Position numbers and translations under genes: made by a program. Positions 38,458-47,863 of a DNA stretch of 64,000 bases are shown here, in pieces. Source of the stretch: Shewanella insulae (lineage in GTDB: Bacteria; Pseudomonadota; Gammaproteobacteria; Enterobacterales; Shewanellaceae); assembly GCF_009831655.1 (NCBI RefSeq), contig NZ_WRPA01000005.1:181079-245078 (forward strand). The letters run 5' to 3'. The notes beneath the pieces are model-generated. The model worked only from the letters and a program-made list of their open reading frames with translations, did no database searches and was not told the origin of the DNA. Each line of letters starts with the position of its first letter. Positions within the stretch are counted from its first letter, which is position 1.

Positions 38458-39615
38458 ATGGATTTTAATCTGAATGAAGACCAACGTCAGTTCGCCGAAC
38501 TGGCTACCCAATTCGCCCAGGAAGAGCTGGCACCCTTTGCCGCCAAGTGGGATGAAGAACACCATTTCCCTAAAGACGTGATTCAAAAAGCCGGTGAGCT
38601 GGGCTTCTGCTCACTCTACTCGCCCGAGTCGGAAGGTGGCATGGGCCTGTCACGTCTGGATTCATCCATTATATTCGAGCAGCTCGCCATGGGCTGTACC
38701 GCCACCACCGCCATGCTGACCATTCACAACATGGCCACCTGGATGGTGACCAGCTTCGGCTCTCAGACACTACGCGATGAGTGGTCTGAGGCGCTGACCA
38801 CAGGTAATAAGCTGGCCTCTTACTGCCTGACCGAGGCGGGTGCGGGTAGCGACGCGGCCTCACTCAAGACCAAGGCGGTGCGCGAAGGCGACGAGTATGT
38901 CATCTCAGGCGCCAAGATGTTTATCTCCGGCGCGGGGTCAACCGAGTTGTTGGTCGTGATGTGCCGCACCGGCGAAGCAGGCCCTAAGGGGATCTCGGCC
39001 ATCGCCATCCCGGCCGACGCGGCGGGGATCAGCTATGGTAAGGCGGAAGATAAGATGGGCTGGAACGCCCAGCCGACCCGCGAGATCACCTTCGACAAGG
39101 TGCGCGTACCTGTGACTAACCTACTGGGTGAAGAGGGCCAGGGCTTTACCTTCGCCATGAAGGGCCTAGACGGCGGCCGCATCAACATCGCTACCTGCTC
39201 TGTGGGTACTGCCCAGGCGGCGCTGGAGCGCGCCCAGCAGTATATGAATGAGCGTCAGCAGTTTGGTAAGCCGATCGCCGCCTTCCAGGCGCTGCAATTC
39301 AAGCTGGCCGACATGGCTACCGAGCTGGTTGCCGCCCGTCAGATGGTGCGTCTGGCCGCCTTCAAACTCGACTCAGGTGACCCAGAGGCGACCGCCTACT
39401 GCGCCATGGCGAAACGTTTTGCCACAGACGTGGGCTTTAACGTGTGTGACAGCGCGCTGCAGCTACACGGTGGCTATGGCTATATCCGCGAATACCCGCT
39501 TGAGCGTCACTTCCGCGACGTGCGCGTCCACCAGATCCTAGAGGGCACCAACGAGATCATGCGTCTCATCATTGCCCGCCGTCTACTCGACGAAAATGCC
39601 AGCCAAATCTTATAG
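38458..39615 (+). CDS. Acyl-CoA dehydrogenase, probably isobutyryl-/2-methylbutyryl-CoA
   Basis: 385 residues, full-length FAD-dependent dehydrogenase. CLTEAGAGSDAASLKT and MFISGAGST are the FAD-binding blocks. QLHGGYGYIREYPLERHFRD and QILEGTNEIMRLI carry the C-terminal signature with the usual catalytic Glu of this branch. It introduces the double bond in isobutyryl-CoA (Val) or 2-methylbutyryl-CoA (Ile). GAAAGGAG lies just before ATG. 15 bp separate it from the enoyl-CoA hydratase gene. Confidence 0.9.
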   Translation: MDFNLNEDQRQFAELATQFAQEELAPFAAKWDEEHHFPKDVIQKAGELGFCSLYSPESEGGMGLSRLDSSIIFEQLAMGCTATTAMLTIHNMATWMVTSFGSQTLRDEWSEALTTGNKLASYCLTEAGAGSDAASLKTKAVREGDEYVISGAKMFISGAGSTELLVVMCRTGEAGPKGISAIAIPADAAGISYGKAEDKMGWNAQPTREITFDKVRVPVTNLLGEEGQGFTFAMKGLDGGRINIATCSVGTAQAALERAQQYMNERQQFGKPIAAFQALQFKLADMATELVAARQMVRLAAFKLDSGDPEATAYCAMAKRFATDVGFNVCDSALQLHGGYGYIREYPLERHFRDVRVHQILEGTNEIMRLIIARRLLDENASQIL

Positions 39616-39630
39616 TCAGGGAGAAGAGAG

Positions 39631-40404
39631 ATGACAGCGATAGTTGAACAGATCATCGGCCATACCGCCGTACTGACCATGAACAACCCACCGGCCAACA
39701 CCTGGACGGCAGACAGCCTGGCGCTGCTGAAGCAGAAGGTGACCGAGCTGAACGCGAACAAGGAGATCTATGCCCTGGTGCTGACCGGTGAAGGCGAGAA
39801 GTTTTTCAGCGCCGGCGCCGATCTCAAGTTATTTGCCGACGGCGACAAGGGCAACGCCGCCACCATGGCGAAACATTTCGGCGAGGCCTTCGAGGCCCTG
39901 AGCGGTTTCCGCGGCGTCTCTATTGCCGCCATCAACGGTTATGCCATGGGCGGCGGTCTAGAGGTTGCCTTGGCCTGTGATATTCGCATCAGTGAGGCCC
40001 AGGCCGTGATGGCGCTTCCAGAAGCGACCGTCGGCCTGCTGCCTTGCGCCGGCGGTACCCAGAACCTTACGGCCCTGGTGGGCGAAGGCTGGGCTAAGCG
40101 CATGATCTTGTGCGGCGAGCGCGTAGACGCCGACAAGGCGCTGAGTATTGGCCTCATCGAAGAGGTGGTCGACAAGGGAGCTGCCCTTGATGCCGCCATG
40201 GCGCTGGCCGAGAAGGTGGCTAACCAGAGCCCAAGCAGCGTGACCGTGTGTAAGCAGCTGATCCAATCGGGCCGCGCCATGCCGCGCACTCAGGCGCTGC
40301 CCCTTGAACGTGAGCTGTTCGTTGGCCTGTTTGATACCGAAGATCAGGCAGAAGGAGTTAACGCCTTCCTGGAGAAGCGCAAAGCAAACTGGAAGAACCG
40401 CTAA
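39631..40404 (+). CDS. Enoyl-CoA hydratase
   Basis: 257 residues, crotonase fold. Oxyanion-hole segments SAGADLKLFADG and GYAMGGGLEVALACD, and ALPEATVGLLPCAGGTQ with the catalytic Glu. It hydrates methacrylyl-CoA and tiglyl-CoA in Val/Ile breakdown. Its stop overlaps the next start by one base (TAATG). Confidence 0.9.
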   Translation: MTAIVEQIIGHTAVLTMNNPPANTWTADSLALLKQKVTELNANKEIYALVLTGEGEKFFSAGADLKLFADGDKGNAATMAKHFGEAFEALSGFRGVSIAAINGYAMGGGLEVALACDIRISEAQAVMALPEATVGLLPCAGGTQNLTALVGEGWAKRMILCGERVDADKALSIGLIEEVVDKGAALDAAMALAEKVANQSPSSVTVCKQLIQSGRAMPRTQALPLERELFVGLFDTEDQAEGVNAFLEKRKANWKNR

Positions 40405-41534
40405 TGACAGAGCAGACTAATTGTGTGGTCTTTCAGACCTTAGGCACCCTATCGGGTAAGCTGGTGGGTGTGGCTACCCTCAACATGGAGAAGGCTCTTA
40501 ACGCCCTCAACATGGAGATGGTACGCGCGCTAACGACGCAACTTACCGCCTGGGCTGACGATGACGCCATCGCCATGGTGGTACTTGACGGCGCGGGCGA
40601 GAAGGCCTTCTGCGCCGGCGGTGACGTACGAGCCCTCTATCAGGCGGCACGAGAGCTGCCGGGCGAGATCCCTGAGGTGACCCAGGACTTCTTTACCCGA
40701 GAATATTTCCTCGATCATCTGCTGCACACCTTTGACAAGCCTGTATTGGTGTGGGGTGATGGCATCGTCATGGGCGGCGGCCTCGGCCTTATGGCTGGCG
40801 CCAGCCACCGCGTGGTGACAGAGCGGTCACGCATTGCCATGCCCGAGGTGACCATTGGCCTCTATCCCGACGTGGGGGGCAGCTACTTCCTCAACCGTAT
40901 GCCAGGCCATGTGGGCCGTTTCCTGGGAATGACCGCCTATAATATGGATGGCGCCGACGCCTTCTATGTGGGTCTGGGTAATCACTACCTGAATTCAACG
41001 GACAAACAGCCGCTGTTCGACGCGCTTTCAAGCATCGACTGGGAAAGCGATGTCTGCGCCAACCATGGCAAGTTAAATGCGCTGCTTGAGGCGATGTCGA
41101 GCCGCTGCGCTCAGCCGATGGGTGAGAGTGTCCTCGAGCAGCATCAAGGGCAGATCGACGCCCTGATGCAGGGAGAGCTGGTTGATATCATGACCAGAGT
41201 TAAGGCGGTAGAAGACGCCGAACCTTGGCTGGCACGTGCCCTGAGCACCATGCAGGCAGGCAGCCCACTGAGTCTGCACCTTGTCTATCAGCAGTCGCTA
41301 CTGGGTACTGAGCTGAGCCTGAGTCAGGTATTTCAGCTGGAGCTGGGGCTGAGCTGTAATTGCTGCGCAATCGGTGATTTTGCCGAAGGGGTTAGAGCGC
41401 TGCTTATCGACAAAGACCGTCAGCCCCAGTGGCTATACGATAGCGTTGAGGCCGTTCCACAAGAGATGGTTAAGTCACTGATGACCTCGCCATGGGAGCC
41501 GCAAAACGATCCTCTGCGCACCTTAGGCCAATAA
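40404..41534 (+). CDS. 3-hydroxyisobutyryl-CoA hydrolase
   Basis: 376 residues, a long crotonase-fold protein of the HIBCH type. CAGGDVRALYQAAR, GIVMGGGLGLMAGASHRVVTE and MPEVTIGLYPDVGGSYFLNR are characteristic, the Glu of MPEVTIG being catalytic. The C-terminal ~120 residues are the extra helical part of this subgroup. It frees 3-hydroxyisobutyrate from CoA so that MmsB can oxidise it; it also keeps toxic methacrylyl-CoA low. The length and the neighbour mmsB separate it from ordinary hydratases. Confidence 0.9.
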   Translation: MTEQTNCVVFQTLGTLSGKLVGVATLNMEKALNALNMEMVRALTTQLTAWADDDAIAMVVLDGAGEKAFCAGGDVRALYQAARELPGEIPEVTQDFFTREYFLDHLLHTFDKPVLVWGDGIVMGGGLGLMAGASHRVVTERSRIAMPEVTIGLYPDVGGSYFLNRMPGHVGRFLGMTAYNMDGADAFYVGLGNHYLNSTDKQPLFDALSSIDWESDVCANHGKLNALLEAMSSRCAQPMGESVLEQHQGQIDALMQGELVDIMTRVKAVEDAEPWLARALSTMQAGSPLSLHLVYQQSLLGTELSLSQVFQLELGLSCNCCAIGDFAEGVRALLIDKDRQPQWLYDSVEAVPQEMVKSLMTSPWEPQNDPLRTLGQ

Positions 41535-41618
41535 TTTTCATATCAGTCACAGTGACTAGATGATCAGATATCGACTGTGATTGGTATTTAGGGCTCGCCC
41601 GAAGAAAAGGAGCAAAAC

Positions 41619-42518
41619 ATGAATACAGTTGCATTTATCGGATTAGGTAACATGGGTGGCCCGATGGCGGTCAACCTGGTGAAGGCTGGCTATACGGTCA
41701 AGGCCTTCGATCTCTCTCAGGCGGCCCTGAGCCATGTGGTTGAGCAAGGTGCCATGCAGGCGCCGAGTGCCTGCGCGGCAGCGGCAGCAGCCGATGTTGT
41801 GATCACCATGCTGCCAGCGGGCAAGCATGTGCGCAGTCTCTATCTGGGAGACGAGCAGAATAAAGGCATCATAGATGTGGTGGCCGACGGCACCCTGCTA
41901 ATCGATTGTTCTACCATAGATGCCGAGAGTGCGCGCTTTGTCGCCGAACAGGCAAAGGCCAAGGGACTCGAGTTTATCGACGCGCCGGTATCGGGCGGCA
42001 CAGCGGGTGCGGCGGCCGGCACCCTGACCTTTATCTGCGGCGGCAGCGATGCCGCCTTCGAGCAGGCTCAGGGCGTGCTTAACGTGATGGGCGCCAACAT
42101 CTTCCACGCAGGTGGCCCGGGTGCCGGTCAGGTGGCGAAGATCTGTAACAATATGCTCTTGTCTGTGCTCATGGTTGGTACCAGCGAGTCAATCCAGATG
42201 GGGATAGACCATGGACTGGACCCTAAGGTGCTTTCTGAGATCATGAAGGTCAGTAGTGGTGGTAATTGGACGCTAGATAAATATAATCCTTGTCCAGATG
42301 TGATGGAAAACGTGCCATCATCAAATGGTTACCAAGGTGGATTCATGGTTGATCTCATGGTGAAAGACTTAGGTCTGTCCCAGGAGGCGGCCCTGCTCTC
42401 AAATTCGAGCACCCCGATGGGGGCCTTGGCCCGTAGCCTGTACGTGAATCATGCCCGTCAGGGAAATGGTAAGCGTGATTTCTCCAGTATTTTTGAGCAG
42501 TTTAATAAAAAAGGGTAA
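41619..42518 (+). CDS. mmsB: 3-hydroxyisobutyrate dehydrogenase
   Basis: 299 residues. NAD-binding FIGLGNMGGPMAVNLVKAG at the N-terminus, substrate loop DAPVSGGTAGAAAGTLTF, and the catalytic Lys in GAGQVAKICNNMLL. It oxidises 3-hydroxyisobutyrate to methylmalonate semialdehyde, the substrate of MmsA in the same operon. AAAAGGAG precedes ATG 41619. The SDR gene starts 4 bp after its stop. Confidence 0.95.
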   Translation: MNTVAFIGLGNMGGPMAVNLVKAGYTVKAFDLSQAALSHVVEQGAMQAPSACAAAAAADVVITMLPAGKHVRSLYLGDEQNKGIIDVVADGTLLIDCSTIDAESARFVAEQAKAKGLEFIDAPVSGGTAGAAAGTLTFICGGSDAAFEQAQGVLNVMGANIFHAGGPGAGQVAKICNNMLLSVLMVGTSESIQMGIDHGLDPKVLSEIMKVSSGGNWTLDKYNPCPDVMENVPSSNGYQGGFMVDLMVKDLGLSQEAALLSNSSTPMGALARSLYVNHARQGNGKRDFSSIFEQFNKKG

Positions 42519-42522
42519 GTTG

Positions 42523-43281
42523 ATGGATTTAAAAGATAAGGTTGTAGTCATCACAGGTGGTGCCGGTGGTTTAGGTTTTGCGATGGCACAAGAACTTGCC
42601 GCTGCCGGTGCTAAGTTGGCACTTATCGATGTGGATCAGGAGAAGTTAGAGCGTGCCTGTGCCGACATCGGTGATACCACCGAGGTGCAAGGTTACGCCT
42701 TCGACATTACCGATGAAGAAGATGTGGTAGCCGGTTTCGCTTACATCCTCGAAGATTTTGGCCAGGTCAACGTGCTGGTAAACAACGCGGGTATCTTGCT
42801 CGACGGCATGCTGGTGAAGGCCAAAGAGGGTGAGGTGACAGATCGCATGTCGCTGGCGCAGTTCCAGGCGGTGATCAATGTTAACCTGACCGGCTCATTC
42901 CTCTGCGGACGTGAAGCCGCGGCGGCGATGATCACCTCGAAGCAGCAGGGCGTTATCGTTAACATCTCTAGCCTGGCAAAGGCCGGTAACATAGGCCAGA
43001 CCAACTACGCGGCCTCTAAGGCCGGTGTTGCTGCCATGTCTGTGGGCTGGGCGAAAGAGCTGGCACGCTACAATATCCGTAGCGCCGCCGTGGCGCCGGG
43101 TGTTATCGAGACAGAGATGACGGCAGCCATGAAGCCTGAGGCGCTCGAGCGTCTCGAGAAGATGGTGCCAGTTGGACGTCTGGGTCAGGCGGCCGAGATT
43201 GCCTCTACCGTTAAGTTCATCATCGAAAACGACTATGTTAACGGTCGCGTGTTCGAGATCGACGGCGGTATTCGCATCTAG
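42523..43281 (+). CDS. SDR dehydrogenase, probable 3-hydroxy-2-methylbutyryl-CoA dehydrogenase
   Basis: 252 residues from ATG 42523; the open frame runs upstream inside mmsB but MDLKDKVVVITGGAGGLG is the natural N-terminus. TGGAGGLG is the coenzyme loop, NNAG the structural motif, VNISSLA and NYAASKAG the Ser and Tyr-x-x-x-Lys catalytic residues. In the isoleucine pathway such an enzyme oxidises 3-hydroxy-2-methylbutyryl-CoA to the substrate of the operon's thiolase. It is the last gene of the operon. A FabG-like role is the alternative. Confidence 0.85.
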   Translation: MDLKDKVVVITGGAGGLGFAMAQELAAAGAKLALIDVDQEKLERACADIGDTTEVQGYAFDITDEEDVVAGFAYILEDFGQVNVLVNNAGILLDGMLVKAKEGEVTDRMSLAQFQAVINVNLTGSFLCGREAAAAMITSKQQGVIVNISSLAKAGNIGQTNYAASKAGVAAMSVGWAKELARYNIRSAAVAPGVIETEMTAAMKPEALERLEKMVPVGRLGQAAEIASTVKFIIENDYVNGRVFEIDGGIRI

Positions 43282-43304
43282 ATTGTTCATTTTAGTTGTA
43301 TTTG

Positions 43305-43329
43305 AAACGGGCCCAGTGCCCGTTTTTTT
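43305..43329 (+). terminator. Terminator of the Val/Ile degradation operon
   Basis: AAACGGGC/CCAGT/GCCCGTTT followed by a T run, 24 bp after the SDR stop. Confidence 0.88.
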
Positions 43330-43389
43330 ATGGTGGCGCTTACCCTTAAAGGGGCCGATGTGCGAAGGCGCGCCATTTAATGTAATCTA

Positions 43390-43551
43390 ATACCAATCAC
43401 GGTAAGTAAGTGACCAGAAATAGCGCAGGAAAAACCTTCGAGAACAAGGCTTTATTTTTCGATAAGTAGTTATTCTACAATTAAAAATAGTAACGCCGTT
43501 ATCGGAGGTTTTAACAAGCAAGAATGATCAGTTATTTACTATGATTGGTAT
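43390..43551. repeat. ERIC-like imperfect palindromic repeat, 162 bp
   Basis: The left end ATACCAATCACGGTAAGTAA and the right end TTATTTACTATGATTGGTAT are inverted copies (22 of 27 aligned positions match over the ends). Inner parts also pair: AAAACCTTCGAGAAC against GTTATCGGAGGTTTT (12 of 15). The whole element can thus fold into one long hairpin and carries no gene. This looks like the ERIC/MITE class of intergenic repeats found in Vibrio, Shewanella and enterics; I recall similar ATACCAATCAC termini in Shewanella genomes. It lies between a terminator and the start of a two-gene unit, ending 7 bp before ATG 43558, so it could affect that gene's mRNA. Confidence 0.75.
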
Positions 43552-43557
43552 AACCTT

Positions 43558-43815
43558 ATGAGTAAGAAAAGAAAGATGATATGGTTTGAACAAGCAACCA
43601 AGACGCTGATGTTACTTGTGGGTGTCCTTGGGGTAGTGGTGATCTATGCTGGTTTCTTCTTTCTGCTGATAACCCAGTCTACGGCCAGCTTCTTACCCTG
43701 GTACATTCTGCTTTCCCCCTGGCTCTGCATCTACTTTGGCCTGAGCGCCGAGAAGCAGAGGCTCACGCTTCAGTGGTTGCAACGTAAGTTATTCTTTTGG
43801 CGTAAATTCAAGTGA
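43558..43815 (+). CDS. Small two-helix membrane protein
   Basis: 85 residues. A basic N-terminus (MSKKRKMIWFEQ) is followed by two hydrophobic segments (about 16-38 and 46-61) and a basic tail ending KLFFWRKFK, which suggests both ends are in the cytoplasm. No family is recognised. The start lies right after the ERIC-like repeat, with no good ribosome site. It is 9 bp upstream of the S9 peptidase gene, so it may be its partner or a leader gene. Confidence 0.6.
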   Translation: MSKKRKMIWFEQATKTLMLLVGVLGVVVIYAGFFFLLITQSTASFLPWYILLSPWLCIYFGLSAEKQRLTLQWLQRKLFFWRKFK

Positions 43816-43824
43816 AATAAGACT

Positions 43825-45876
43825 ATGGTGCGGTGGTTTAAGAACCTGACTCTGGTGTTGGTAGTAGTGGCCGTGGCCGCCATACTCTCGATACGCCTTT
43901 TTCAGGTAGAGCCTCCCGAGCAGCCCCGTGATAAACGAAGCGGACGTCTCATCGCCGATTACGGCAGCTGGCACTCGGTACTCTCGGCCAATCAGGTCTA
44001 TGCCCCCTCGGACAGCTTCGGCGTACTCAGACCCATAGAAGAGGGCCTCTACTTTAGCCAGGCCGATGCCAGTCGTGATGGTAAGGTGGGCGTGAATAGG
44101 TTAAACCCTGATGGCGAGGTGGAAACCATCATCGACCCCGATTTCGATGTCAAGAGTCGGGTACATGAGTATGGCGGTGCCCCCGTGCTGGCCATGGGCA
44201 ATAGCCTGTTTGCGGTGAAACACGGCGATCAGCGTCTCTACCGTATCGCCCCCAATCAGGCCCCTGTGGTGCTAACGCCGGCTGGGACACGCCACGCCGA
44301 TTGTGTCTCATACCCTAAGGGATCGCGCATCATCTGTGTGCGCGAAGATCATCGCCAGGCAGGCGAACCCAGTGCCAGCATAGTGGCGCTAAACCTCAAT
44401 TTCGAAAACGAAGGCGAGATTCTGGTCAGCGGCGGCGATTTCTATGCCGCCCCCCGGGTATCACCAGATAATCGTCAGCTGGCTTGGATAAGCTGGCAGC
44501 AACCTAACATGCCCTGGGACAACACTGAGCTCTGGGTTGCCGAATTCGATCCCAAGGGCGGTATCTCCCATCCAAGAAGGCTGCTTGGCAATCTCAAAGG
44601 GGCGATCACCCAGCCACTCTATAGCCCCGGCGGTGAGCTTTATGTGGTGGCTGATTTCAATAACTGGTGGAATCTCTATCGTGTCACCCCTGAGGGGAAT
44701 GCCGAGCCCGTGCTCGAGCTGGCGGGGGAGTTTGCCAGGCCCGATTGGCTGTTGGGTAATCACAGCTATGCGTTTGAGACTGAGGATCAACTGATCCTCA
44801 GCGTACAGCAAGAGGGCAAGACCCAGCTACTGCGCCTCTATATCCAACTTGGGCTCACTGAATCGATCGCCGCCGAATTTGCCGAGGTGAAACAGGTGGT
44901 CAAGGGCCCGGACGGCGTATACTTCATCGGCAGCAAGATGACGCCGGAGAAGGGGATCTATCGCATTCGTGGCCGGGGCGTCGAGCTGGTGTATGCACCC
45001 AGGGTAAATTCGTTAGACCCTCGCTACATCTCCCGTGCCGATCCAATACACTTTACCTCAGATATCAGTGGGCTACTCGTATACGGGTACTTTTATGGCC
45101 CCATGAACCCTGAGTATATTGCGCCAAATGACCAACGTCCGCCCTTGATCGTCATGTTGCACGGCGGCCCTACCTGGCGGGCTAGCCTGAGTTTTCGACG
45201 GGATATTCAGTTCTGGACCAGCCGCGGCTTTGCCGTGTTGGATGTCAACTATCGTGGTAGCTCGGGTTTTGGCCGTACCTATCGTCAGAGCCTCTACGGG
45301 CAATGGGGTCGGGCAGAGGTGGAAGATGCCATCGAGGCCGCTGGCTATGTGACAGACAGGGGCTGGGTCGACGGGGATAAGGTGGCCATTCGCGGCATGA
45401 GTGCCGGTGGTTTCAGCGTGCTATCGGCATTGGCTTTCTACCACACCTTCAAGGCTGGCGTGGTTTACTCGGGGATCAGCGATCTCGAGGCGCTGGATAG
45501 GGAGACCCATAAGTTCGAGCAGGGGTACCTGCATCACCTGGTGGGTGAGCTCAAACCCAACTCGCCCCTCTATCGTCAGCGCTCGCCACTGTATCACCTG
45601 AATAAGCTTAAGGCGCCGCTACTCTTGGTGCAGGGGGCCAAAGATCCTATCGTGCCAGCCCAGCAGTCGGCAGCCATCTATGCTGCTCTCAAACGCCGAG
45701 GAGTGCCCGTGGCCTACCTGCAATTTGATGACGAGGGCCATGGGGTGAAGAAACCCCTGAATCGCATTGCCGCACTCAACGCCGAATTATCCTTTTACAG
45801 TCAGGTGTTTGGCTTTACCCCGGCCGATAAGCTGAGTCCGCTGACCATAGAGAACGCACTAGCCATAAGTCATTAG
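43825..45876 (+). CDS. Membrane-anchored S9 (prolyl oligopeptidase-type) peptidase
   Basis: 683 residues. One N-terminal membrane helix (about 8-25) anchors a beta-propeller domain (about 60-410) and an alpha/beta hydrolase domain (about 420-650). The catalytic residues are the Ser of RGMSAGGFSVL, Asp of GAKDPIVP and His of DDEGHGV; GGPTW near the start of the domain is the oxyanion loop of the DPP-IV/acylaminoacyl-peptidase group. It likely degrades peptides in the periplasm, as the helix and positively charged N-terminus put the catalytic part outside. Nine bp separate it from the small membrane protein. Confidence 0.88.
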   Translation: MVRWFKNLTLVLVVVAVAAILSIRLFQVEPPEQPRDKRSGRLIADYGSWHSVLSANQVYAPSDSFGVLRPIEEGLYFSQADASRDGKVGVNRLNPDGEVETIIDPDFDVKSRVHEYGGAPVLAMGNSLFAVKHGDQRLYRIAPNQAPVVLTPAGTRHADCVSYPKGSRIICVREDHRQAGEPSASIVALNLNFENEGEILVSGGDFYAAPRVSPDNRQLAWISWQQPNMPWDNTELWVAEFDPKGGISHPRRLLGNLKGAITQPLYSPGGELYVVADFNNWWNLYRVTPEGNAEPVLELAGEFARPDWLLGNHSYAFETEDQLILSVQQEGKTQLLRLYIQLGLTESIAAEFAEVKQVVKGPDGVYFIGSKMTPEKGIYRIRGRGVELVYAPRVNSLDPRYISRADPIHFTSDISGLLVYGYFYGPMNPEYIAPNDQRPPLIVMLHGGPTWRASLSFRRDIQFWTSRGFAVLDVNYRGSSGFGRTYRQSLYGQWGRAEVEDAIEAAGYVTDRGWVDGDKVAIRGMSAGGFSVLSALAFYHTFKAGVVYSGISDLEALDRETHKFEQGYLHHLVGELKPNSPLYRQRSPLYHLNKLKAPLLLVQGAKDPIVPAQQSAAIYAALKRRGVPVAYLQFDDEGHGVKKPLNRIAALNAELSFYSQVFGFTPADKLSPLTIENALAISH

Positions 45877-45961
45877 TGGCGCCTGAGAAACTGCGCGGCT
45901 AATGCGCGCGAAACGATATAGAAAACCAGGGGGGAAAGCGGCGGAAAATCGCCCGCTTAAG

Positions 45962-45990
45962 TTGATAAAATCCCCCAAAGTGGCTATAGT
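45962..45990 (+). promoter_or_regulatory. Sigma70 promoter of ybiT
   Basis: TTGATA (45962-45967), exactly 17 bp, TATAGT (45985-45990): five and four of six consensus bases. A ~130-nt leader would precede the TTG start at 46125. Confidence 0.65.
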
Positions 45991-46124
45991 AGCGCGCTTT
46001 AAAATATCCCTTTAGCGCAGTTTTTCATCAGCTTGTCATCGGCAGCCGATAGGGTGTTTGTTGAGGCAGGATTCTAGACTCAAACAGGCGTCACTTCGCT
46101 TAACTACTATTTCGGAATTTCACA

Positions 46125-47720
46125 TTGATCACGACAGCTAACATCACCATGCAGTTTGGCTCTAAGCCGCTGTTTGAAAACATCTCAGTAAAATTTGGCG
46201 GCGGTAACCGCTACGGCCTTATCGGTGCCAACGGTTGTGGTAAATCAACCTTCATGAAGATCCTCGGCGGCGAACTCGAACCAACATCGGGTAACGTCTC
46301 GCTGGATGTGAACGAGCGCCTGGGTAAGCTGAGCCAGAACCAGTTTGGGTACGAAGAGTTTAACGTGGTCGATACCGTGATCATGGGCCATACCGAGCTG
46401 TGGAAGGTGAAGCAAGAGCGTGATCGCATCTATTCGCTGCCTGAGATGAGCGAAGAAGATGGTATCAAGGTGGCCGAGCTAGAGATGGAATTTGCCGAGA
46501 TGGACGGTTACACCGCAGAAAGCCGCGCCGGCGAGCTGCTGCTGGGTGTGGGTATTCCACTGGAGCAACACTTCGGCCTGATGAGCGAAATCGCTCCGGG
46601 CTTCAAGCTACGTGTGCTGCTGGCACAGGCGCTGTTTAGCGATCCCGATGTGCTACTGCTCGACGAACCCACCAACAACCTGGATATCGACACCATCCGC
46701 TGGCTGCAAGAGATGCTTAACCAGCGTAACAGCACCATGATCATCATCTCCCACGACAGATACTTCCTCAACTCTGTCTGTACCCATATGGCGGATCTCG
46801 ACTATGGTGAGCTGCGTGTCTACCCAGGCAACTATGATGAATACATGACGGCGGCGAGCCAGGCGCGTGAGCGTCTGCTGTCTGATAACGCCAAGAAGAA
46901 GGCGCAGATCGCCGAGCTACAGGGCTTCGTGGCGCGCTTCTCGGCTAACGCTTCTAAGGCGAAGCAGGCGACCTCTCGTGCCAAGCAGATCGAGAAGATC
47001 AAGCTTGAAGAGGTTAAGGCCTCCAGCCGCGTTAACCCCTTCATCCGTTTCGAGCAGGAGAAGAAATTGTTCCGTAACGCCTTGGTGGTTGAGGAACTTT
47101 CTAAGGGCTTCGATGAAGGCCCGCTGTTTAAAGACTTTAACCTGATCGCCGAGGTGGGTGAGCGTATCGCCGTGCTGGGTGAAAACGGTGTGGGTAAGAC
47201 CACCATGTTGCGTACCCTGATCCACGACATCCCACAAGATACAGGTACCATTCAGTGGTCTGAAAACTCGACCATAGGCTACTACGCGCAGGATCATGAG
47301 GCCGATTTCGAAAACGACATGACACTGTTTGAGTGGATGAGTCAGTGGCGCAAGCCCGAAGATGACGATCAGAGCGTGCGTGGCTACCTTGGCCGTATGC
47401 TGTTTAGCTCAGATGACATCAAGAAGTCGGTGCGCGTGTTATCTGGTGGTGAGAAGGGCCGCATGTTGTTTGGCAAGCTGATCATGCAAAAGCCCAACAT
47501 TCTGGTGATGGATGAGCCGACCAACCACCTGGATATGGAGTCTATCGAGTCACTCAACAACGCGCTTGAGATGTACGAGGGTACGCTGATCTTCGTCAGT
47601 CATGACCGCGCCTTCGTATCGTCGCTGGCCAACCGCATCCTAGAGATCACTCCTGATGGCGTGAATGACTTCAAGGGCACCTATGATGAGTTCCTGCGCA
47701 GCAAAGGCGTAGAAGAGTAA
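46125..47720 (+). CDS. ybiT: ABC-F family ATPase YbiT
   Basis: 531 residues. Two ABC domains: Walker [10 protein letters not shown] and GENGVGKTT, signatures of the ABC type (the second [10 protein letters not shown]), Walker [14 protein letters not shown] and [13 protein letters not shown]. The ABC-F P-site linker lies between (about 245-325; [20 protein letters not shown]). No membrane segment is present. It is closer to E. coli YbiT than to EttA or Uup, from the shared N-terminus [24 protein letters not shown] proteins bind the ribosome E site and relieve stalls. TTG 46125 is the only start that retains the conserved N-terminus. Confidence 0.93.
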   Translation: MITTANITMQFGSKPLFENISVKFGGGNRYGLIGANGCGKSTFMKILGGELEPTSGNVSLDVNERLGKLSQNQFGYEEFNVVDTVIMGHTELWKVKQERDRIYSLPEMSEEDGIKVAELEMEFAEMDGYTAESRAGELLLGVGIPLEQHFGLMSEIAPGFKLRVLLAQALFSDPDVLLLDEPTNNLDIDTIRWLQEMLNQRNSTMIIISHDRYFLNSVCTHMADLDYGELRVYPGNYDEYMTAASQARERLLSDNAKKKAQIAELQGFVARFSANASKAKQATSRAKQIEKIKLEEVKASSRVNPFIRFEQEKKLFRNALVVEELSKGFDEGPLFKDFNLIAEVGERIAVLGENGVGKTTMLRTLIHDIPQDTGTIQWSENSTIGYYAQDHEADFENDMTLFEWMSQWRKPEDDDQSVRGYLGRMLFSSDDIKKSVRVLSGGEKGRMLFGKLIMQKPNILVMDEPTNHLDMESIESLNNALEMYEGTLIFVSHDRAFVSSLANRILEITPDGVNDFKGTYDEFLRSKGVEE

Positions 47721-47727
47721 GATATTT

Positions 47728-47752
47728 GGGACCTTTACTAGTAAACGGTCCC
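47728..47752 (+). terminator. Hairpin directly after ybiT
   Basis: GGGACC...GGTCCC arms with an inner palindrome TTTACTAGTAAA, 8 bp after the stop; only a short T-rich tail follows, so it may be a weak terminator or 3' stabiliser. Confidence 0.55.
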
Positions 47753-47760
47753 TTATATAA

Positions 47761-47802
47761 AGTTCTTTGTAAAAAGTTCTTAGTAAAAAGCGCTTAGCAA
47801 AA
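47761..47802. repeat. Three tandem 14-bp units
   Basis: AGTTCTTTGTAAAA, AGTTCTTAGTAAAA and AGCGCTTAGCAAAA follow each other without gap between the ybiT hairpin and the next terminator. They look like slipped copies of one unit that drift with distance. Confidence 0.7.
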
Positions 47803-47833
47803 AGCCCAGGTGTTTTATCACTTGGGCTTTTTA
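47799..47833. terminator. Bidirectional terminator between ybiT and M17 peptidase gene
   Basis: AAAAGCCCAGGTG and CACTTGGGCTTTT arms around a TTTTAT loop, with A and T tracts, between convergent genes. Confidence 0.85.
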
Positions 47834-47863
47834 TTGTTTGTTGTCCTGTGACAGGACTAGCAA

